Assembly (NCBI GenBank): GCA_016714985.1
Contig: JADKBS010000014.1
Span: 124,001 to 188,000 of the forward strand
Direction of reading: 5' to 3'
Source: Saprospiraceae bacterium
GTDB taxonomy: Bacteria > Bacteroidota > Bacteroidia > Chitinophagales > Saprospiraceae
Length of the DNA: 64,000 nt
The translations under genes and the position numbers were made by a program. Each line of letters opens with the position of its first letter. The first letter of the stretch is position 1. Positions 33,043 to 41,173 of the stretch are shown one piece after another. Under the pieces are notes generated by a model, which saw only the letters and a program-made list of their open reading frames with translations, searched no databases and was not told the DNA's origin.

Positions 33043-34320
33043 ATGAGCGCAACGGTCAGAACTATCCTTTTCTATACATTTTTGGTTTTTGGGCTTTCGG
33101 CCTTCGGCCAAACAGGCACCAGCCTTGCCGAATGCTACCGCTTGGCCGAGGCCAATACGGCCATTGCCCAAAACCCGCAGCTCTTCGAGAAAATCACGGC
33201 ATTGAAACTGGAAAACCTGGACGCCAGCCGCCTGCCCACGCTGCAATGGAACGCCAAAGCCACTTGGCAAAACGAGGTTTTTGGCCTTCCGTTCAGCTTC
33301 CCTGGCGTGGAGGTGAATATCCCGAAGACGAATATCGTCACTAACGTAGAAGCCAATTACGTGGTACTCGACGGCGGGCTTGCCGAGGCGAAAAAAACAG
33401 TAGAAAAAGCCAAGTTAGCCGTTGACAATCAATCGGTTGTGGTGGAATTGAACAAGCTGCGGGAACAGGTGGACAGGTTCTTTTTCGGTGCGCTGCTGCT
33501 CCAAGAACAAACCAAAACCCTTGACCTGACGCTGAAGGATTTGCAAGCAAAAACCACCCAAGCAGAGGCAGCAGTCCGCCACGGCGTTGCCCTTGAAAGC
33601 GAGGTGTTGAAGCTGCGTGTGGAACAGTTGAAAATCCAATCGAAAATTGAAGAAGTGCAAAGCGATAGGCGGGCACTATTGTCGGTTTTGAGCAGTCTCA
33701 TTGGGCAAAACTTAAACGAGGACGCAAAGCTAGACCTGCCCAATCCGCAATCCGCAATCCAAAATCCGCAATTGAACAGGCCCGAACTTGCCCTTTTCGA
33801 CCTCCAGAAACAACAAGTCCTTGCCGCTGCCGACCTGATTGACGCCCAATGGAAACCCAAGCTTGCCGCCTTTGCCACCACGGGCCTCGGCTATCCCGAC
33901 CCGCTGAATTTTTTCGATGATAAAATCAGCCCTTACTTCATCGGCGGGGTGCAGTTCCAGTGGAAGTTCTGGGACTGGAAACAAGCGGAACGGGAGCGGG
34001 AAGTGCTTTCTGTGCAGACGCAACTGATTGAAAATCAGAAACAAACGTTCACCCAGACGCTCCAGCACCAGGACGGCAAGTTCCGGGAGGACGTTGCGAA
34101 ACTGCAAAACCAAATCCGGCGGGACGAGGAGGTGGCCAAGCTGCAAGCAGAGATTTTGAAGCAGCTTTCCAGCCAGCTCGAAAACGGTGTGACCACTGCC
34201 ACTGACTACCTCCTTCAATCCGACGCCGAGCTTCAGGCTAGGCTGGCAATGGAGGCGCACCGGGTGCAGTTGGCGCAGGTGGAGGCGGCTTGGCGGACGC
34301 TGTTAGGGAGTGACGATTGA
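33043..34320 (+). CDS. TolC family outer-membrane efflux protein
   Basis: A protein of 425 aa. The signal peptide 'MSATVRTILFYTFLVFGLSA' precedes TolC-type helices ('SLAECYRLAEANTAIAQNPQ', 'AEAAVRHGVALESEVLKLRV', 'LENGVTTATDYLLQSDAELQ'), duplicated as in the OEP family. It forms the outer-membrane channel for the HlyD/ABC pump encoded downstream. An 11-aa stretch N-P-Q-S-A-I-Q-N-P-Q-L near residue 234 is encoded by the 'aatccgcaatcc' repeat at 33741-33773 and looks like an in-frame insertion. The following hlyD gene is separated by an antisense toxin-antitoxin pair. Confidence 0.9.
   Translation: MSATVRTILFYTFLVFGLSAFGQTGTSLAECYRLAEANTAIAQNPQLFEKITALKLENLDASRLPTLQWNAKATWQNEVFGLPFSFPGVEVNIPKTNIVTNVEANYVVLDGGLAEAKKTVEKAKLAVDNQSVVVELNKLREQVDRFFFGALLLQEQTKTLDLTLKDLQAKTTQAEAAVRHGVALESEVLKLRVEQLKIQSKIEEVQSDRRALLSVLSSLIGQNLNEDAKLDLPNPQSAIQNPQLNRPELALFDLQKQQVLAAADLIDAQWKPKLAAFATTGLGYPDPLNFFDDKISPYFIGGVQFQWKFWDWKQAEREREVLSVQTQLIENQKQTFTQTLQHQDGKFREDVAKLQNQIRRDEEVAKLQAEILKQLSSQLENGVTTATDYLLQSDAELQARLAMEAHRVQLAQVEAAWRTLLGSDD
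33741..33773 (+). repeat. In-frame 'aatccgcaatcc' repeat inside the tolC-like gene
   Basis: Three tandem-like AATCCGCAATCC/AAAATCCGC units, 33 bp in total, keep the reading frame and encode a low-complexity N-P-Q-S-A-I-Q-N-P-Q-L segment between two TolC repeats. The same motif family occurs in frame at 41594-41676 and 51391-51424. Confidence 0.7.
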
Positions 34321-34348
34321 CGAATTACGATTTGCGAAGGACAAGTGG

Positions 34349-34641
34349 TCAATATCTGAAGTCTTGACGATTGTCAAGGACGGCAAGGATTTCAACTTCT
34401 TTTCTGACTTCGTCAATTCGATAGTAAGCTGAAACTTGCTTGTTGATAACGCATTTCCGAAGGCCGGGAAAATGCTGGGCGACAGGAGAGGAGTATGGGA
34501 AACGACCAATGGATTCCATGGTTCGCTCCAGTTTGTCGAGGAAATTATCGCTGACTTGAACCGACCATTTCTCCTCCAAATAGTCAAGGATTTTTGATGA
34601 AGTTGGTCGTAAGCAGTTTGGGAAAGATAAACAGGCATCAT
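34349..34641 (-). CDS. ParE/RelE-superfamily toxin, frameshifted
   Basis: About 97 aa when repaired: M-P-V-Y-L-S-Q-T-A-Y-D-Q-L in the first frame, then 'KILDYLEEKWSVQVSDNFLD', 'RFPYSSPVAQHFPGLRKCVI' and 'YYRIDEVRKEVEILAVLDNR' in the second. This is the RelE/ParE fold with the C-terminal 'V-L-D-N-R-Q-D'. One base appears missing around 34596-34603. The first ATG (34641) overlaps the antitoxin stop by 4 bp (ATGA). The family inhibits gyrase or cleaves mRNA on ribosomes. If the frameshift is real, the toxin is dead. Confidence 0.8.
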
Positions 34642-34874
34642 GGCGTTTGGCGTTGGCGTCTTTCATTCATAAATGCTTGAAAGTCAACTCGTTTTCCTTG
34701 TTCAAGGTCGTTTAGTCCTTGCTTGATGATGGCTTTTTCACCGTCGCTGAGTTCGTCCCAGAAGTCCGTGCGGGGTTTAAGCAGGTTTTCGATTTGACGG
34801 ATGACAGCTTCATCTTCGACCTCAGCCAAATGCTCGATAATGCTAAGTTTTCTCGATTCAATACTCACATTCAT
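34638..34874 (-). CDS. Antitoxin of the ParE/RelE-type pair
   Basis: A protein of 78 aa: 'KLSIIEHLAEVEDEAVIRQI', 'DFWDELSDGEKAIIKQGLND', 'LEQGKRVDFQAFMNERR'. The D-E-L-S-x-x-E-K-x-x-I-x-x-G-L-x-x-L-x-x-G pattern is the C-terminal toxin-binding stretch of a common Bacteroidota addiction-module antitoxin. The order antitoxin then toxin, with ATGA overlap, is standard. Its start codon overlaps the start codon of the divergent hlyD-like gene (34872-34875), so neither has private leader space. Confidence 0.82.
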   Translation of the reverse strand: MNVSIESRKLSIIEHLAEVEDEAVIRQIENLLKPRTDFWDELSDGEKAIIKQGLNDLEQGKRVDFQAFMNERRQRQTP

Positions 34875-35847
34875 GATAAAGGAATTTAGTCAAACAAAGT
34901 TAACAACTATTCTGAAAGGGAGTTTCATCTTTCTGGTGGTGCTATCTTCCTGCAAAAAAGAAGCCCCCCGCTCTGATGCCTATGGCAATTTCGAGGCCGT
35001 GGAGACCATCGTCAGTGCCGAGGCGAACGGCAAGCTGATGTTCCTGCACGTTGTCGAGGGCGAACCCCTGAAGGCAGGCGAACTGGTGGCGCTGGTGGAC
35101 ACAACGCTGTTCCACCTACAAAAGCAACAGGCTATCGCTAGCCTTGGCACCATCGGCAAAAAGCAGCAAGACCCCAACCCACAAATCGCCGTGTTGGAGG
35201 AGCAGCGTCGCAACCTCGTGCGGGAACGTGACCGGGTGCAGCGCCTCCTCACCGACAAGGCCGCCACGCCCAAGCAGCTCGACGACCTGTACGGCCAAAT
35301 AGAAGTGGTGGACGCCCAAATCAAGGCGGCCCGCAAGCAGGCAGGCACAGTGAACACAGGCATTTTGGGCGAGAAAGACCCCGTGCTGGCGCAAGTCAAG
35401 GTGCTCGACGAGCAAATCCGCCGCTGCTACGTGCGCAATCCCGTGGATGGGACGGTGCTGACCAAAATAGCCGAACCCGCTGAGGTAGTGGGTTTTGGCT
35501 CGCCGCTCTACAAAATCGCAGCACTCGATACGCTGGAACTGCGGGCCTACGTGAGCGGGGCGCAGTTGCCCGGCCTGAAAATCGGTCAACAGGTAAACGT
35601 GCTGGTTGACCAAAATGGGGGAGGGGTGAAGCCCATGTCCGGCACGGTCAGTTGGATTGCGAGCAAGGCCGAGTTCACGCCAAAGACCATTCAGACGCAG
35701 GAGGAGCGGGTGAACTTGGTGTATGCTTTTAAAGTGAAAGTGGCGAACGGGGAGGGGGAGTTGAAGATTGGGATGCCGGGGGAGGTAGTTTTTAGTTCGC
35801 AGTCTTCAGGCATAGTCCCGCCTCCACAGAATGGCGGTCAAAACTAA
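34873..35847 (+). CDS. HlyD/MFP periplasmic adaptor lipoprotein of an ABC efflux pump
   Basis: A protein of 324 aa from ATG 34873 ('KGSFIFLVVLSSCKKEAPRS', a lipoprotein signal with Cys). It shows biotinyl-lipoyl halves ('VSAEANGKLMFLHVVEGEPL' and 'CYVRNPVDGTVLTKIAEPAE'), a coiled-coil hairpin ('VLEEQRRNLVRERDRVQRLL', 'LDDLYGQIEVVDAQIKAARK') and a beta-barrel domain. It resembles YbhG-type adaptors, bridging the inner-membrane ABC exporter to the TolC channel. Longer upstream frames run antisense through the antitoxin and are not credible starts. Confidence 0.9.
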   Translation: MIKEFSQTKLTTILKGSFIFLVVLSSCKKEAPRSDAYGNFEAVETIVSAEANGKLMFLHVVEGEPLKAGELVALVDTTLFHLQKQQAIASLGTIGKKQQDPNPQIAVLEEQRRNLVRERDRVQRLLTDKAATPKQLDDLYGQIEVVDAQIKAARKQAGTVNTGILGEKDPVLAQVKVLDEQIRRCYVRNPVDGTVLTKIAEPAEVVGFGSPLYKIAALDTLELRAYVSGAQLPGLKIGQQVNVLVDQNGGGVKPMSGTVSWIASKAEFTPKTIQTQEERVNLVYAFKVKVANGEGELKIGMPGEVVFSSQSSGIVPPPQNGGQN

Positions 35848-35853
35848 CGGGCG

Positions 35854-36171
35854 TTAGGCTATGGGAATGCCTGTGCGCTTTATTTCGTCTATAAATGGGC
35901 TTCCTTCTTCAAAATCGGAAGTCTTGAAGGTGTGGAACTCGAACATAAAATATGGCTTTTGGATGGAGACATCAATGAATTTTTTTACATCTTCAAAACT
36001 GACGCCGATAAAATCATCGGCTATTAAGGCAACGTCAATGTCTGAATATTCACGTTGCTCTCCTTTGGCATACGAGCCGAAAAGGAAAGCTTTGCGGACT
36101 TTGACGCCATGTTTTTTTACGTCATCAACAAATTGGCGGACTTGTTTGACTACAGGCTGTTCTCTAACCAT
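35854..36171 (-). CDS. MNT-type nucleotidyltransferase (antitoxin of HEPN/MNT pair)
   Basis: A protein of 105 aa: 'VRKAFLFGSYAKGEQREYSD' with 'IDVALI'. This is the minimal nucleotidyltransferase signature G-S-x(n)-D-x-D with catalytic Asp pair. In HEPN/MNT modules this protein AMPylates and inactivates the HEPN RNase. It ends 6 bp from the hlyD stop and overlaps the HEPN gene by 22 bp. Confidence 0.9.
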   Translation of the reverse strand: MVREQPVVKQVRQFVDDVKKHGVKVRKAFLFGSYAKGEQREYSDIDVALIADDFIGVSFEDVKKFIDVSIQKPYFMFEFHTFKTSDFEEGSPFIDEIKRTGIPIA

Positions 36172-36539
36172 TGTTTAACTTTTTCGATTTCGTCTAAAAG
36201 CGCTTGAGTATATGACTCCGTAGCGATTTTGAACATGTTCAGTTTGTAATCTGGGTAACGGGCATCCAATTGAAATTGGTTCATTTGGCTCAGCAACCGC
36301 AGTTGGTCAACCGATGGCAACAACTTAGTTTGCGAGGATAGAAGTAGGAGATTGTGCGTTTTGGGAGGAAAATCTACCGTGTTGTCTTTCACAAAATGTG
36401 CTTTCAGCAATTTTTCCAAAACCAAATGAGCAAAAAATAAGCTGTGCAAATAATCGCCTTTTTCAAACAAATGGCTTGCCGCTTCCCAATCTTTGGAAGC
36501 GGTTGTCGCCCAATATTTGACATAATCAGCTTTGTTCAT
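36150..36539 (-). CDS. HEPN domain protein (toxin of HEPN/MNT pair)
   Basis: A protein of 129 aa: 'YWATTASKDWEAASHLFEKG', 'SLFFAHLVLEKLLKAHFVKD', 'THNLLLLSSQT', 'ARYPDYKL'. The HEPN helical bundle is clear. The usual R-x4-6-H RNase motif is not obvious; there is 'K-A-H' and 'K-T-H-N' in its place, so activity may differ. It is upstream of and overlaps the MNT gene. Its start lies 45 bp from the divergent ABC ATPase gene. Confidence 0.88.
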   Translation of the reverse strand: MNKADYVKYWATTASKDWEAASHLFEKGDYLHSLFFAHLVLEKLLKAHFVKDNTVDFPPKTHNLLLLSSQTKLLPSVDQLRLLSQMNQFQLDARYPDYKLNMFKIATESYTQALLDEIEKVKQWLENSL

Positions 36540-36584
36540 TTATTTGATTATTGGACAAAAATAATGGGTTAAGTTGACTTTTTG

Positions 36585-37487
36585 ATGCAAGCAATTAAAA
36601 TTCAAAACATCACCAAATCCTTCGGCAAGGTGAAAGCCGTGGATAATGTCAGCTTCGACGTGCGGCCCGGCGAGCTGTTCGGCCTCATCGGGCCGGATGG
36701 GGCGGGCAAGACGACGCTGTTCCGCATCCTCGCCACGCTGCTACTGCCGGATGCGGGCGAGGCCGCTGTGCTTGGTTTTGATACCGTGAGGGATTACGTT
36801 GAAATCAGGCGACGGATAGGCTATATGCCGGGACGCTTCTCGCTTTACCAAGACCTGACGGTGCAGGAGAACCTGGCGTTTTTCGCCGCCATTTTCGGGA
36901 CGAGCATCGAGGAGAACTACCATTTGATTCAGGAGATTTACGACCAATTGAAGCCCTTCAAAAACCGCCGGGCAGGGGCACTTTCCGGGGGCATGAAGCA
37001 GAAGCTGGCATTGAGCTGTGCCCTCATCCACCAGCCCGAACTGCTGCTGCTCGATGAGCCGACTACGGGTGTGGACGCCGTGAGCCGCAAGGAGTTCTGG
37101 GATATGCTCGACAGGATTAAAGCACTGGGAATCAGTATTTTAGTAAGCACGCCGTACATGGACGAGGCGAGCCGTTGCGATCGCATTGCCCTTATCCAGC
37201 ATGGCCGAATCCTGTCATTGGACACGCCCGACGGCCTGTTGCGGAGCTACCAAAAACCGCTGCTGGCCGTGCGGACGGCAAGCATGTACCAGTTGATTCA
37301 AGACCTGCGGGCGTATGAAATGACGGACACGGCCTTTCCCTTCGGCGAGTACCTGCACCTGACCACGAAGGGTAGGGTGGAGGAGGGAGCAGTCACTGAT
37401 TTTTTGCGGAGCAAAGGGCATGAAAAAATAGAGGTGAAGCAAGCGGAGGCGACGGTGGAGGATTGTTTTATGGCGTTGATGCAGTGA
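36585..37487 (+). CDS. ABC transporter ATP-binding protein 1
   Basis: A protein of 300 aa from ATG 36585. Walker A 'GPDGAGKTT', Q-loop 'GYMPGRFSLYQDLTVQENLA', signature 'GALSGGMKQKLAL', Walker B 'LLLLDEPTTGVD' and H-loop-type 'ILVSTPYMDEASRC', in which the switch His is replaced by Pro-Tyr (STPYMDE). That substitution also occurs in the first half of fused YbhF-type ATPases. With the second ATPase downstream it probably makes the heteromeric motor that in E. coli is the single fused YbhF. Confidence 0.93.
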   Translation: MQAIKIQNITKSFGKVKAVDNVSFDVRPGELFGLIGPDGAGKTTLFRILATLLLPDAGEAAVLGFDTVRDYVEIRRRIGYMPGRFSLYQDLTVQENLAFFAAIFGTSIEENYHLIQEIYDQLKPFKNRRAGALSGGMKQKLALSCALIHQPELLLLDEPTTGVDAVSRKEFWDMLDRIKALGISILVSTPYMDEASRCDRIALIQHGRILSLDTPDGLLRSYQKPLLAVRTASMYQLIQDLRAYEMTDTAFPFGEYLHLTTKGRVEEGAVTDFLRSKGHEKIEVKQAEATVEDCFMALMQ

Positions 37488-37489
37488 TT

Positions 37490-38359
37490 TTATTGCTTGA
37501 CGAACTTGAAGGGAAATAGCTGCCCGTTGGCCGCAGCGTTTCCAAGATAGATGCCGTTTGGCAGCGACGAAACATCGAGGCGGTGGCTGGCCAGGAGGTT
37601 TTTCTTGACAAGCAATTTGCCAGCAACATCAAAGATGGAAACGCCAATTGAAGCCGTATTTTTTCCATGAAAATCAAAAGTGATTTCATCGGAAGCTGGG
37701 TTGGGGAAGACCGACAGATTGCGGTCAGCTTGCACATTTTCCACGGAGGGGGTGAGGCCGAAGCAGGGGCCGTTGCCAATTTCGGCCAGCGGTAAGTTGT
37801 CGTCTTGGTAGCAAAGCAATTGATAAGAAAACCCATCAACGGCCACTCCCCACCAATTTTGGAAAAAGCCAAGTTCCGGGCCGAAATGTGCGTAAATTTT
37901 GGTCTGGTCGAAAAGGTCACCATCGCTTTCAAGCGTGTATTGCTGGGTTGTTTGCCCGCCGAAATCAAGGGCTTCCACAGCAGTCACCGTTAGCGGGTAG
38001 TTCCACAAGATTGGGAAATTGACCGTTTCGTTGAGTTCAAACTTGTTTTTGAAACTAAAGTAGCCTGTATTTGAGCCGTCCCAAACCAAGAAAATGGAGT
38101 CGGTGGATTGCCGGATAAAAACATCATGGTTATCCACTTTTACGAGTGAGCTGTCCAATATCGAGCCTTTTAGCTTTTTGCAATAGTTGTTGCCGATGAG
38201 GGTGTCCTTCTCATATTTTAACACCAAAAAACCATTGAAACTGGTCCAATAGGTTTGAAAAGTATAACTCCAGGTAGCGCCGGGCGCGGCAAATTCGGTT
38301 TGGGCCAATGATGATAAAGCTGGGAGCAACATTGCAAAAGCGAGTAAAGCATTTTTCAT
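37490..38359 (-). CDS. T9SS type A sorting-domain protein
   Basis: A protein of 289 aa. Signal peptide 'MKNALLAFAMLLPALSSLAQ', an all-beta body of unknown fold, and a C-terminal type IX secretion signal: 'NLSVFPNPASDEITFDFHGK', 'GVSIFDVAGKLLVKKNLLAS', 'LDVSSLPNGIYL', final 'FKFVKQ'. Such proteins cross the outer membrane by T9SS and are released or attached to the surface. It sits antisense between the two ABC ATPase genes (2 bp from one stop, 57 bp from the other start). Confidence 0.9.
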   Translation of the reverse strand: MKNALLAFAMLLPALSSLAQTEFAAPGATWSYTFQTYWTSFNGFLVLKYEKDTLIGNNYCKKLKGSILDSSLVKVDNHDVFIRQSTDSIFLVWDGSNTGYFSFKNKFELNETVNFPILWNYPLTVTAVEALDFGGQTTQQYTLESDGDLFDQTKIYAHFGPELGFFQNWWGVAVDGFSYQLLCYQDDNLPLAEIGNGPCFGLTPSVENVQADRNLSVFPNPASDEITFDFHGKNTASIGVSIFDVAGKLLVKKNLLASHRLDVSSLPNGIYLGNAAANGQLFPFKFVKQ

Positions 38360-38416
38360 GGGTGGCGTTTTATTGATAGACAGGCCGTCAAAGTTAATTG
38401 GTTTGTAAATATCCTT

Positions 38417-39139
38417 ATGGGAACTGCAATAACAGCCAAGAATTTAACCAAAAAATTCGGCGCCTTCACCGCCGTGGACGCCATCTCGTTCGAGGTGCGG
38501 GAGGGCGAGGTTTTCGGCTTCCTCGGCGCCAACGGGGCGGGCAAGACCACCGCCATGAAGATGCTCACGGGCCTGCTCTCGCCCACGAGCGGGGAGGGTA
38601 GTGTGGCGGGTTTCGACGTTTACAAACAAGCCGAAAAAATCAAGCGGAACATCGGTTACATGAGCCAGAAGTTCGCGCTGTACGACGACCTCACCGTGCG
38701 GGAAAACGTGCGCTTCTTTGGCGGCATCTATGGCCTGCGGCGGCGGGAGGTCTTGGATAAAACGGAGCGGCTGCTGGAAGAACTTGAACTGCAAAGCGTT
38801 GAAAAACAGCAAGTTGGCTCGCTGCCCCTCGGCTGGAAGCAGCGCTTGGCCTTCAGTGTGGCGCTGCTCCACGACCCCCGTATCGTCTTCCTCGACGAGC
38901 CTACAGGGGGCGTGGACCCCATCACCCGGCGGCAGTTCTGGGAGATGATTTACAAGGCGGCAGCACAGGGCGTCACGGTCTTCGTCACCACGCACTACAT
39001 GGACGAGGCCGAGTACTGCGACCGGGTGAGCATCATGGTCAACGGCAAAATAGAGGCGCTCGACACGCCGGGGAACTTGAAGCAGGCGTACGCTGCGGGG
39101 AGCATGGATGAGGTGTTTTTGCGGTTGGCGAGAGGGTAG
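38417..39139 (+). CDS. ABC transporter ATP-binding protein 2
   Basis: A protein of 240 aa: Walker A 'GANGAGKTTAMKMLTGLLSP', 'GYMSQKFALYDDLTVRENVR', signature 'GSLPLGWKQRLAFSVALLHD' (degenerate, L-P-L-G-W-K), Walker B 'IVFLDEPTGGVD' and switch 'VFVTTHYMDEAEYC' with a normal His. Compared with ATPase 1 the two have complementary defects (switch His and signature), as in asymmetric fused ATPases. It is separated from its partner by the antisense T9SS gene. Confidence 0.93.
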   Translation: MGTAITAKNLTKKFGAFTAVDAISFEVREGEVFGFLGANGAGKTTAMKMLTGLLSPTSGEGSVAGFDVYKQAEKIKRNIGYMSQKFALYDDLTVRENVRFFGGIYGLRRREVLDKTERLLEELELQSVEKQQVGSLPLGWKQRLAFSVALLHDPRIVFLDEPTGGVDPITRRQFWEMIYKAAAQGVTVFVTTHYMDEAEYCDRVSIMVNGKIEALDTPGNLKQAYAAGSMDEVFLRLARG

Positions 39140-39165
39140 GGGGTTACGATTTCGTGATTTATGAT

Positions 39166-39663
39166 TTACGAATTCTCCCCAGCCAATTCTAAGATTTTTT
39201 GATACACATTGGCTGCAAGCCGAAAGTTGGCTTGTATGATGCAACGGTCAAGCACTGGCTTGACGATTGAAATAATGCCAAATGATTTTGCTTGTATGAG
39301 CACACCGCCAAGTCCGGTGATGTTCAAGTTGAGCTTTGTCGCCACGAGCCTTGCATTCATGTCGTCGAGAATGAGCCAGTCGGCTTTCAGTTCGATGGCA
39401 AGTGCGATGGCGTAAGCTTCGCCGGGGTCAATGCTGCTGTTGTTAAGTAAATCGGAAAGTAATGGAACAGGGGTTGGCGATTGGACTTTGAGCCAGTTAA
39501 GGCTTTTGAAAATAGCGATATCTAAGCCGAAGGCGCTCAGGGCGAGCAGTTCTTCAAGCACTTTTTCGGGGATAATGACCTCATGAAACAGTTTTTGAAG
39601 AATATCGAGTTCGCCAATGCGGGCAAGGGCGCTAAGGCAGGTGGTGTCGCTGACTACTACCAT
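39166..39663 (-). CDS. PIN-domain toxin (DUF3368 family)
   Basis: A protein of 165 aa from ATG 39663: 'VVVSDTTCLSALARIGELDI' (first Asp), 'VIIPEKVLEELLAL' (Glu), 'IDPGEAYAIALAIELKADWL' (E/D cluster) and 'LILDDMNARLVATKLN' (last acidic pair). This is the four-acid PIN RNase active site in the DUF3368 variety, which is usually encoded next to a UPF0175 protein. It ends 26 bp from the ABC ATPase 2 stop. Confidence 0.9.
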   Translation of the reverse strand: MVVVSDTTCLSALARIGELDILQKLFHEVIIPEKVLEELLALSAFGLDIAIFKSLNWLKVQSPTPVPLLSDLLNNSSIDPGEAYAIALAIELKADWLILDDMNARLVATKLNLNITGLGGVLIQAKSFGIISIVKPVLDRCIIQANFRLAANVYQKILELAGENS

Positions 39664-39919
39664 TGGCAGGGGGGAAGTTTTTCCAATTTTTGATGTCTTG
39701 TTCCAATGCGGCAAGGTCATAGTGGATGGGGATTTTCCGCTTCCCAAGTTCATCCATGAACACCACTTTGGGTACTCCGGCGTAGGCAGCGCACCTACCC
39801 GGTGGCATGTGCCAGTTAGTGTAGAAGAAAACGGCAATATCCAAGCGAGCCTCGGCTTCCGTTTTTCCAAGCCCTTCGAAATCAGGTTCGGGTATGTTGA
39901 TGATTATGCCCATTTGCAT
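39632..39919 (-). CDS. UPF0175 family antitoxin
   Basis: A protein of 95 aa: 'GKTEAEARLDIAVFFYTNWH', 'MPPGRCAAYAGVPKVVFMDE', 'LGKRKIPIHYDLAALEQDIK'. The layout, a short strand then two helices then a G-K-R-x-I-P-x-x-Y-D tail, is the UPF0175 antitoxin pattern. It precedes and overlaps the PIN toxin by 32 bp. It starts 47 bp from the divergent permease gene, and the short gap must hold both promoters. Confidence 0.88.
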   Translation of the reverse strand: MQMGIIINIPEPDFEGLGKTEAEARLDIAVFFYTNWHMPPGRCAAYAGVPKVVFMDELGKRKIPIHYDLAALEQDIKNWKNFPPANGSSQRHHLP

Positions 39920-39966
39920 TGATTTTTAACAAAAATACGGTTTATCACAGGCTAATTGTTGGATTG

Positions 39967-41079
39967 ATGAAAAAATTCCTCGCCTTCGTCAAAAAAGAGT
40001 TCCGCCACATCCTACGGGACAAGCGGACGCTGCTCATCCTGCTGGGGATGCCCGTGGCGCAGGTCATCATTTTTGGCTATGCCATCACCAACGAGTTCAG
40101 GAACGCCGACATCATCGTGCTCGACCAGGCGAAGGACGACCTCAGTTTCAAACTGACCCAAAAACTCACCGCCTCCGGCCACCTCCGATTGAACGGAGCG
40201 GTGCAGAACTACGCCGACATCCACCGACAGTTCCAGACGGGCAAGGTGAAAATGGCCGTCGTCATCCCCCCCGGCTTCGACCAAGCAATTAAGCGGGGCA
40301 CCGCCCAAGTCCAACTCATTGCCGACGGCAGCGAACCCAACTACGCCAGCACGCTGGTGGCTTATGCTTCGCAAATGATATCAACTTTCCAGTTGGAGCA
40401 GGCCCCAACTTCAATCCTTCAATCCCTCAATCCTTCAATCCTTGTAGAAACGAAAATGCTCTACAACCCCCAACTCGTCTCCGCCTACCTCTTCGTTCCG
40501 GGCGTGATGGCGCTCATCCTAATGCTCATATCGGCGATGATGACCTCGTTGACCATTGCACGGGAAAAGGAGTTGGGAACGATGGAACTGCTGCTCGTGT
40601 CGCCGCTGCACCCGCTGCTGATGGTGGTCGGGAAAGTGGTGCCTTATGTGTTGATAGCCTTCATGGACGGGGTACTGGTATTGGCCGTTGGCAACCTTGT
40701 TTTCGATGTGCCCATCCGGGGGAGCATGGCTTTGTTGCTGATAATGAGTGTGTTGTATGTCTTGGCGGCACTATCGCTGGGGGTGTTCATCTCCACCAAA
40801 GCCAAGACCCAGCAGCAGGCCATGATGATGTCCTTGATGGCGCTCATGCTGCCCACAGTGCTGTTGTCCGATTTTATTTTCCCTTTGAAGTCCATGCCTG
40901 TGCCGCTGCAGGTCATCGGCAATGCCATCCCTGCGAAGTGGTTCATCGCTATTTTGAAGGACGTGATGTTGAAGGGCGTTGGCTGGCATTTCATCTGGCA
41001 AAAAGCGGCGGTGCTGGGGGGGATGTCGCTGTTTTTCTTGTTGCTCGCAATGAGGAATTTTAAAACGAGGTTGGCTTGA
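39967..41079 (+). CDS. ABC-2 type transporter permease 1 (YbhS/YbhR-like)
   Basis: A protein of 370 aa from ATG 39967 ('MKKFLAFVKKEFRHILRDKR'). One N-terminal TM, a large periplasmic domain, then five TMs with the ABC-2 motif 'REKELGTMELLLVSPLHPLL' and 'FPLKSMPVPLQVIGNAIPAK'. A run 'TSILQSLNPSILV' near residue 150 is encoded by the 'caatcc' tandem repeat at 40410-40443 and looks inserted. It forms the membrane part of the exporter with permease 2. Confidence 0.9.
   Translation: MKKFLAFVKKEFRHILRDKRTLLILLGMPVAQVIIFGYAITNEFRNADIIVLDQAKDDLSFKLTQKLTASGHLRLNGAVQNYADIHRQFQTGKVKMAVVIPPGFDQAIKRGTAQVQLIADGSEPNYASTLVAYASQMISTFQLEQAPTSILQSLNPSILVETKMLYNPQLVSAYLFVPGVMALILMLISAMMTSLTIAREKELGTMELLLVSPLHPLLMVVGKVVPYVLIAFMDGVLVLAVGNLVFDVPIRGSMALLLIMSVLYVLAALSLGVFISTKAKTQQQAMMMSLMALMLPTVLLSDFIFPLKSMPVPLQVIGNAIPAKWFIAILKDVMLKGVGWHFIWQKAAVLGGMSLFFLLLAMRNFKTRLA
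40410..40443 (+). repeat. In-frame 'tcaatcct' tandem repeat inside permease 1
   Basis: About four units of TTCAATCC(C/T) (34 bp) encode S-I-L-Q-S-L-N-P-S-I-L just before the conserved 'ETKMLYNP' loop. In permease 2 a different repeat is inserted at the equivalent place (before 'YWYNP'). Confidence 0.7.
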
Positions 41080-41091
41080 GGGGGGCAATAC

Positions 41092-41158
41092 GGAGGCAAA
41101 GAGGGCACAGATGGACACGGAGAATCTCTGTGTTTCTTAGTGTCCTTCGTGCCTCCAT
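41092..41158. repeat. 'cggaggca' intergenic inverted repeat (copy 1)
   Basis: Left 'ACGGAGGCAAAGAGGGCACA' and the complement on the right ('ATGGAGGCACGAAGGACACT' read on the minus strand) make imperfect arms between the two permease genes. A related element is at 48894-48968. Confidence 0.65.
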
Positions 41159-41173
41159 GTCAAAAAAATTACC

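Noticed and set aside
34303..34349. The first toxin frame read to its own stop as a separate 112-aa protein
   Set aside because: After the first 15 residues it is the out-of-frame reading of the ParE-like fold; the native continuation is in the neighbouring frame.
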